Part shown: positions 58,916 to 64,000 of the stretch, piece after piece
Position numbering within the stretch: the first letter of the stretch is position 1
How the letters are laid out: every line of letters begins with the position of its first letter
NCBI GenBank assembly: GCA_965221485.1
Contig: OZ244893.1
Span: 248,001 to 312,000 of the forward strand
DNA: 64,000 nucleotides
Origin: JAJEBT01 sp965221485
Lineage (GTDB): Bacteria; Pseudomonadota; Alphaproteobacteria; MPNO01; UBA830
Direction: 5' to 3'
The notes under the pieces: generated by a model
The model's database searches: none
The model's input: only the letters and a program-made list of their open reading frames with translations
Told to the model about the DNA's origin: nothing
Program-made: the position numbers and the translations under genes

Positions 58916-60238
58916 ATGGACGGGGTGACCATTGGGCTGATCGGCTTCGGCGTTCTGCTTCTTCTCCTCATCCTGCGGATACCGATCGCCATTGCCATGC
59001 TCACGGTCGGCATGGTCGGATATGTAACCATTGCCGGCGACATCGCGCTTCTGAGTTACCTCAAGACCGAGACATACTGGCGGTTTACCGCCGAGACCCT
59101 GTCGGTCGTGCCCCTGTTCGTGCTGATGGGGCAGTTTGCAGCGAAGGCCGGCCTCAGTTCTGCATTGTTCAAGGCGGCCAATGCCTGGCTGGGTCATTTC
59201 CGGGGCGGAATCGCCATGGCCGCCGTGGGGGGCTGCGCAGGCTTCGGAGCGATTACCGGCTCCTCGCTGGCCACGGCTGCGACCATGGGGCAGGTCGCCT
59301 TGCCCGAACTGAGGCGCTACAACTATGCGGGTTCGCTTGCGACCGGAGTGCTGGCCGCTGGCGGCACGCTTGGCATTCTCATCCCGCCTTCCATCGTCCT
59401 CATAATCTACGCCGTGATGGTCGAGGCCAACGTGGCCACATTGTTTGTCGCCGCGTTCCTTCCGGGGATCCTGGCCGCCCTTGGCTATATCGCGACGATC
59501 GCGATCATGGTGAGACTCAATCCCGAATCCGGACCTGCGGGACCACAGGTCCCCCTTGGCCGCAAGTTGTTGGCCATCTACGAAATCTGGCCCGTCCTGA
59601 TTATCTTCATTCTCGTGATGGGCGGGATCTATGCCGGGTTCTTTACGCCCACGGAGGGAGCCGGTGTCGGTGCCGCCGGCACCTTTCTGACGGCGCTGCT
59701 GCGCGGAGGCATGGACTGGCGCGGATTTGTGGATGCAATTCTGGGCACGGCCAGCACCACCGCCATGATTTTCCTTATCCTGCTTGGTGCGGCGGTCTTC
59801 AACGCATTCCTGGGGTTTTCCCAGCTGCCCATCGTGGTCGCTGACTTCTTCCGGGAGTCCGGGCTGCCTCCCATGTCCATCGTGCTTGGCATGATCCTCC
59901 TCTATATCGTGCTCGGGCTGGTCATGGATTCGTTGTCGATGATCCTGCTGACCGTGCCGATATTCTGGCCGATCATCGCCGGTCTCGAATTTTCCATACA
60001 GGGCGAGGAACTCAAGCTGTGGTTCGGTATCATTTCGCTCATCGTTGTTGAAATGGGACTGATTACGCCGCCTGTCGGGCTCAATGTCTTCATCATCAAC
60101 TCGTTGGCACGCGACGTGCCCATGTGGGAGACATTCAAGGGCGTGATGCCATTCTTCCTGTCCGACTCGGTTCGGGTCGCCTTGATTCTGATCTTTCCCA
60201 CCATTACCCTTCTGCTTCCGCGAATGCTGGAAAGCTGA
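58916..60238 (+). CDS. dctM: TRAP transporter large permease (DctM)
   Basis: A 440-residue 12-helix permease: RIPIAIAMLTVGMVGY opening, GAITGSSLATAATMG (first conserved loop), GGTLGILIPPSIVLIIYA and EMGLITPPVGLNVFIIN (second PP-containing loop). Together with DctP and DctQ it forms a complete Na+-driven TRAP system. Substrate unknown, though the flanking amidohydrolase and hydrolase suggest an acid or amide. Confidence 0.92.
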   Translation: MDGVTIGLIGFGVLLLLLILRIPIAIAMLTVGMVGYVTIAGDIALLSYLKTETYWRFTAETLSVVPLFVLMGQFAAKAGLSSALFKAANAWLGHFRGGIAMAAVGGCAGFGAITGSSLATAATMGQVALPELRRYNYAGSLATGVLAAGGTLGILIPPSIVLIIYAVMVEANVATLFVAAFLPGILAALGYIATIAIMVRLNPESGPAGPQVPLGRKLLAIYEIWPVLIIFILVMGGIYAGFFTPTEGAGVGAAGTFLTALLRGGMDWRGFVDAILGTASTTAMIFLILLGAAVFNAFLGFSQLPIVVADFFRESGLPPMSIVLGMILLYIVLGLVMDSLSMILLTVPIFWPIIAGLEFSIQGEELKLWFGIISLIVVEMGLITPPVGLNVFIINSLARDVPMWETFKGVMPFFLSDSVRVALILIFPTITLLLPRMLES

Positions 60239-60297
60239 CCGAAGCACACGGGCGACCTTTCACGTCCGGGCCCCGGGAAACACGAAGAGTGAGCACT

Positions 60298-61143
60298 GTG
60301 GATCAACAAACCGGTACCATCGACACAGGCGACGTCACACTGTTTTTTCGTCGCTTCGGCACACCCGGTGCCACACCTGTCCTGATTGTTCACGGCCTCA
60401 GCTACTTCTCCTACGACTGGATTGAGGTGGCGTCGGACCTTGCAAACGGCGGACATGATGTGGTTGCCATGGACATGCGCGGTTTCGGTGATTCGACCTG
60501 GAGTCCAGGCCATGCCTACGGGATTGGTGACTATGCGGGAGATTGCATCGCCGTCCTTGATCACGTCGGCTGGGACAGGGTCAATCTGATGGGCCATTCG
60601 ATGGGGGGACGCAACTGTACCTGGTGCGCTGCCGAATACCCGGACCGCGTCGAGAGCCTCATTCTCTGCGATTACTCACCGGTCAATGCCGCCGCGGGCT
60701 CCAACAGGGTCGCCACGACCGTTGCCGGGGTTCCGGATTTCTTCGAGAGCGTTGAGGATGCCCTTGCCTATTTCGGAAAGGCACGGGACCTGGCGGCTGA
60801 CGATCCACGGCGTCTCAGAATGGAAGCTTATCTGAAGCCGGTCTCGGGTGGTTTCGTGATCAAGCGGGATCCTTTTCATCGTGAGCGCTTCCGCAAGGTG
60901 CTTGGCGGAACTCCGGCGCCGGCCGGTCCTGACATGTGGGCGGCATTGGCCAGGGTCAGATGCCCTGTCCTGGTTGTTCGCGGCAGTCGCTCGGACATGT
61001 TTGCCGCAGAAACCGTGCAGAAGGTGAGGGATGCAAACGGGGCGCTCACTCTGGTTGAAGTCGATGCGAGTCACGACGTTGCCGGAGACGCGCCAAAGGA
61101 ACTTGTTGCGGAAGTCATCAATTTTCTGGGAGCCCGGACATGA
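60298..61143 (+). CDS. Alpha/beta hydrolase
   Basis: A 281-residue alpha/beta hydrolase fold enzyme: VLIVHGLSYFSYDW (oxyanion), VVAMDMRGFGDS, nucleophile GHSMGGRNC, acid in VLVVRGSRSDMF, base in DASHDVAGDAP. The start is one of two GTG codons (60289 or 60298); the second has AGAG at better spacing. Its stop overlaps the next gene's ATG (ATGA). Suits ester or ring-fission-product hydrolysis. Confidence 0.87.
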   Translation: MDQQTGTIDTGDVTLFFRRFGTPGATPVLIVHGLSYFSYDWIEVASDLANGGHDVVAMDMRGFGDSTWSPGHAYGIGDYAGDCIAVLDHVGWDRVNLMGHSMGGRNCTWCAAEYPDRVESLILCDYSPVNAAAGSNRVATTVAGVPDFFESVEDALAYFGKARDLAADDPRRLRMEAYLKPVSGGFVIKRDPFHRERFRKVLGGTPAPAGPDMWAALARVRCPVLVVRGSRSDMFAAETVQKVRDANGALTLVEVDASHDVAGDAPKELVAEVINFLGART

Positions 61144-61769
61144 ACGAGATGAGCAAACCGCCGATGGATACGCCGATGACCCTCACACGCCCCGGATTGA
61201 GGGGCGTGGATCATCTGGCGCTTGTGACCGACGACATGCCGAAGACCATGGAATTCTATACCAGGGTATTGCGCATGCAGCTGGTCCATGTACGCCGGGT
61301 CCCCTATGAAAGGGATCGTGGCCAGCCGCCCTATGAGAACCTTCGCCACTATTTTTTCGATATGGGAAACGATTCCTTCCTGGCGTTCTTCGAATATCCG
61401 GAAGGGCTGGAGCGCTCCAACCGGGATCTCCCCGGCGGTATGCAGCATCTTGCCTTCCACGTGCCCAAGGACCGGTTTGACACGTTGTGCGATCACGTCA
61501 AGTCCTGTGGCGTCGATCTGATCGGTCCGGTGCATCTCGGTGGCCGTTTCTGGTCGGCGTATTTCTTTGACCCCAATGGCATCAGACTGGAACTCGCAAC
61601 CAGTATTGCAGACAGCAACCTCTCGGTGGTGGAGTCAGGCCGGCAGACCGAGGCCGAAGCACGGGCCGAACTGGAGACCTTGTTTGATGATCCCGAACAA
61701 ATTGAAGAGTGGCTTCGGTCCATGCCCCTCGTGGAGGAGGAAATCGAGGCCGAGGTTCCCGCCGGATAG
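61140..61769 (+). CDS. VOC family protein
   Basis: A 209-residue vicinal-oxygen-chelate protein: GVDHLALVTDDMPKTMEFYTRVLRMQL (His), HLAFHVPKDRFD (His) and FDPNGIRLELATS (Glu). The C-terminal 40 residues are an acidic extension of unknown purpose. The start codon overlaps the hydrolase stop. Coupled translation suggests a joint pathway role. Confidence 0.86.
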   Translation: MNEMSKPPMDTPMTLTRPGLRGVDHLALVTDDMPKTMEFYTRVLRMQLVHVRRVPYERDRGQPPYENLRHYFFDMGNDSFLAFFEYPEGLERSNRDLPGGMQHLAFHVPKDRFDTLCDHVKSCGVDLIGPVHLGGRFWSAYFFDPNGIRLELATSIADSNLSVVESGRQTEAEARAELETLFDDPEQIEEWLRSMPLVEEEIEAEVPAG

Positions 61770-61772
61770 ACC

Positions 61773-63005
61773 CTACGCCGTCCGGTGTGCGGTTGCGCGC
61801 TCGACCGGTGAGTCGTTGATCGGGTAGTTCATCAGGGACGCCACCAGCCCCATGATGACGGCTGACCACCAGACGAAGTCATAGTTGCCGAACGCTTCCA
61901 GGAGGTAGCCTGCGGCATAGATACCGATAAAGCTGCCGAACTGATGAGCGACAAAGGCGAGACCGAACAGCATGCCCATATTCTGGAGCCCGAACATCCG
62001 TGCCACGATCGATCCTGTCAGTGGAACCGTACCGAGCCACAACATGCCGATGACGGCCGAGAATACCACCACGCTCGTGGACGTGATTGGCAACAGGATG
62101 AAGACCGTCATCGCAAGGGAGCGCAGGGAGTAGAGCCAGCAAAGCAGATATTTCTGGCGAAAGCGACCGCCCGCTGCTCCCCAGAGAAACGTGCCGGCAA
62201 TATTGAACAATCCGATGATCGAGAGTGAGTATGCGGCTGTTACGGTGTCGATTCCCACTCCCGACAGCATCGTCGGAAAGTGTGTTCCGATAAACATCGT
62301 CTGCAAACCGCATACGAAATATCCGCCCATCAGAAGAACATAGCTGCGATGCCGGAAGGCGCTGCGCAGCGTGCTCCATGCGCTTGGCCGCGGCGCTGCG
62401 GCCAATACAGCCGCACTGCCGGTGCGCACCATCGCGAAGGCCAGGGGAACGATCAGAAGCGTAAGCAAGGCCATCACATAAAGAGTGTAAACCCAGCCTT
62501 CCGTGTCCACATAAAACTGTCCAAGGGGCACCAGTACGACTTGTCCCGACGAGCCGCCCGCACTGGCGATTCCGAGATAAACGTCCCTTTTTTCCGGCGC
62601 GACGACCCGACTGATGGCCGACAGCACGATCGGAAACATCGCGCCCGACATCGCAATTCCGGTCAGAAAACCGATCGAAAAATGCGCCATCAATGGCGTT
62701 GTGGATACCGACATTAGCAACAGGCCGGCTGTGTATAGCAGCCCTGCACAGGCCAGGACCCGCCCGGTCCCGTAGCGGTCGGCGATGTTGCCCGCGACCG
62801 GTGTCGCGACACCCCAGAACAGGGACTGCAATGCGATTGACAGGGAAAGGATGCTGTACTGGCCTGGCCACAGATCGGCGGTCGCCGGTTCAAGCCACAG
62901 GCCAAATGTCATCCGGACACCGAGCGATATCAGGACAATGAGGGTTCCGGAAAGCAGAATGATGAAAGGTGTACGCCAGCCTGTCGTTGTGGGATCGGGA
63001 CTCAT
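61773..63005 (-). CDS. MFS transporter
   Basis: A 410-residue major facilitator with 12 hydrophobic helices. Motif-A-like segment NIADRYGTGRVLAC between helices 2 and 3, then SGAMFPIVLSAISRVVAPEKRDVYLGIASAGGSSGQV with the GxxxxG pattern, as in the oxalate/monocarboxylate (OFA/MCT-like) branch. It is convergent with the VOC gene (3 bp between stops), and 5 bp separate its start from the stop of the following MFS gene, so the two MFS genes are co-transcribed. Confidence 0.9.
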   Translation of the reverse strand: MSPDPTTTGWRTPFIILLSGTLIVLISLGVRMTFGLWLEPATADLWPGQYSILSLSIALQSLFWGVATPVAGNIADRYGTGRVLACAGLLYTAGLLLMSVSTTPLMAHFSIGFLTGIAMSGAMFPIVLSAISRVVAPEKRDVYLGIASAGGSSGQVVLVPLGQFYVDTEGWVYTLYVMALLTLLIVPLAFAMVRTGSAAVLAAAPRPSAWSTLRSAFRHRSYVLLMGGYFVCGLQTMFIGTHFPTMLSGVGIDTVTAAYSLSIIGLFNIAGTFLWGAAGGRFRQKYLLCWLYSLRSLAMTVFILLPITSTSVVVFSAVIGMLWLGTVPLTGSIVARMFGLQNMGMLFGLAFVAHQFGSFIGIYAAGYLLEAFGNYDFVWWSAVIMGLVASLMNYPINDSPVERATAHRTA

Positions 63006-63010
63006 CTCTG

Positions 63011-64000
63011 TCAGGGCTCCTGATGCGCCTGGCGGACCAATGGCTCATCGTTGATCGGGAAGTGAAGCAACGCAGCAACGAGACCCAGTGCAACCGCAAG
63101 CCACCACACGGTGTCATAACTGCCCGTCGTCACGAAGAGTTCACCCCCCAGCCAGATGCCGAAGAAACTCCCGATCTGGTGGGAAAAGAATACGATGCCG
63201 GTGAGAGTGGCCATATAACGCAAGCCAAAAATCTGCGCAACAAGCCCGGTTGTCAGCGGAACCGTGGCGAGCCACAGCAGTCCGATGATGCCGGAAAAGA
63301 TCCAGGTTCCGATCGGTGTGATGGGAATCACGGCAAACAGTGCGAGCGTCAATGATCGCAGAAGGTAGATCGACGTCAGAAGGTATTTCAGGCGCCACAG
63401 ACCTCCCAGCGCTCCCCATCCGAGAGTACCGACGATGTTGGCAAAACCGATAATTGACAGGGCCACGGCCCCCAGCCAGGCGCCGTGCCCGGCCTCGATC
63501 AGAAAATTGGGGAGATGGGTCGCCAGAAACATCACCTGGAAACCGCAGACAAAATAGCCTGTGGTCAGGAGAACAAATCCGCGATGCGACATGGCTTCGG
63601 CCAGGGCCTCTCCCAGGCGTTGGCGCTCGCGCGCTTCCGGCGTGGAGTCGGGGTTGCCTGCGAGCGCCCACGACAGGGGTACGATCATTGCGGTGAGGAG
63701 GCCGAATACGATGACCATGGCTGGCCAGCCTTGGCCGTCCATAAGAAACTGGCCAAGCGGGACCAGGGCAAACTGGCCCGAAGATCCCGCGGCGCTGCCG
63801 ATGCCGAGAAACAGGCTTCGCCGTTTCTGGTCAACGCTTTTGGTCACGGCCGCAAGGATAATCGGAAAGCCGGTGGCGCTGAGGCCGAGGCCCACCATGA
63901 ATCCGGAGGTGAGTGTCAGTCCGAGAGGTGTCGTGACGGTTGAAATCAGAACCAGGCCGCTCGCATAGAGGATGCCGCCAAGCGCCACCATACGGCCGGT
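63011..64000 (-). CDS. MFS transporter, truncated by window edge
   Basis: The C-terminal about 329 residues of a second MFS transporter similar to its neighbour: LSATGFPIILAAVTKSVDQKRRSLFLGIGSAAGSSGQFAL aligns with the equivalent stretch of the 61773 protein, and the final helix plus tail (VAALLHFPINDEPLVRQ) aligns with LVASLMNYPINDSPVERA. The N-terminus lies beyond the window. The two genes look like a tandem duplication that has diverged. Confidence 0.9.
   Translation of the reverse strand, partial: TGRMVALGGILYASGLVLISTVTTPLGLTLTSGFMVGLGLSATGFPIILAAVTKSVDQKRRSLFLGIGSAAGSSGQFALVPLGQFLMDGQGWPAMVIVFGLLTAMIVPLSWALAGNPDSTPEARERQRLGEALAEAMSHRGFVLLTTGYFVCGFQVMFLATHLPNFLIEAGHGAWLGAVALSIIGFANIVGTLGWGALGGLWRLKYLLTSIYLLRSLTLALFAVIPITPIGTWIFSGIIGLLWLATVPLTTGLVAQIFGLRYMATLTGIVFFSHQIGSFFGIWLGGELFVTTGSYDTVWWLAVALGLVAALLHFPINDEPLVRQAHQEP

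Noticed and set aside
58673..60247. A 524-residue minus-strand open frame opposite dctQ-dctM
   Set aside because: Composition is extremely His/Asp/Gly/Gln-rich, typical of the antisense of a hydrophobic membrane protein; no domain is seen.
1..64000. CRISPR arrays, rRNA or tRNA genes
   Set aside because: No spaced short repeats of CRISPR type and no tRNA- or rRNA-like segments were recognised by eye; a covariance-model scan would be needed to exclude small RNAs.

Overview
The window looks like a chromosomal segment of a GC-rich alphaproteobacterium, probably Rhodospirillales-like or a marine relative. The reasons are an archaeal-type class I lysyl-tRNA synthetase, DUF2189 and DUF350 membrane proteins, a TRAP transporter, and many molybdenum hydroxylase and group D flavin monooxygenase genes. 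Apart from the LysRS and a DinG-type helicase (24.7-29.2 kb) almost nothing is core metabolism. It is an accessory catabolic region interrupted by defence, toxin-antitoxin and mobile-element debris. No rRNA, tRNA or CRISPR array was seen.

Layout. 0.15-6.6 kb: a DUF2189 membrane protein, then a minus-strand set (alpha/beta hydrolase, amidohydrolase, acyl-CoA ligase, metallo-beta-lactamase-fold hydrolase). 6.8-7.5 kb: an orphan AbiEi-like (DUF6088) antitoxin. 7.76-16.2 kb: an 8.1 kb catabolic block (MetE-like enzyme, SDR, sulfatase, aldolase-like protein, extradiol-type VOC protein, gentisate-dioxygenase-like bicupin) bounded by a perfect 144-bp inverted repeat. 16.2-19.9 kb: an S24-type repressor, an IS481-like transposase wreck, an AAA ATPase and a broken PIN gene. 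20.2-24.4 kb: a subtilisin-like lipoprotein and a second MetE-like enzyme. 24.7-29.6 kb: helicase, lysS and an NTF2-like protein. 30.2-35.3 kb: monooxygenase, SDR, cyclase-family hydrolase, HisD-family dehydrogenase and cupin.

35.5-40.6 kb is a toxin-antitoxin island. HepT/MntA, HigB/HigA, a Fic protein with an elaborate operator array, and HigB with a HigA-ImmA/IrrE fusion sit around an integrase remnant. The HepT toxin carries an in-frame stop, the first HigB carries a frameshift and the second HigB appears N-terminally shortened, while every antitoxin frame is open.

41.0-50.6 kb holds two molybdenum hydroxylase systems. One is a CoxL/S/M-like set on the minus strand. The other is a plus-strand set whose FAD subunit has the extra cysteine loop of 4-hydroxybenzoyl-CoA reductase; it is preceded by a VOC protein and a group D monooxygenase, and by an unusual ladder of two 5-codon mini-ORFs. 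50.8-52.1 kb: secreted trypsin-like protease plus DUF350 protein. 53.2-53.9 kb: a coiled-coil protein built of 11- and 18-residue repeats. 54.6-54.9 kb: an IS3-type remnant. 55.3-64 kb: amidohydrolase, TRAP transporter, alpha/beta hydrolase, VOC protein and two tandem MFS transporters, the last cut by the window edge.

Taken together the metabolic genes suggest uptake (TRAP, MFS) and stepwise breakdown of aromatic or heterocyclic, possibly sulfated or amide-bearing, compounds. No specific substrate can be assigned from sequence alone.
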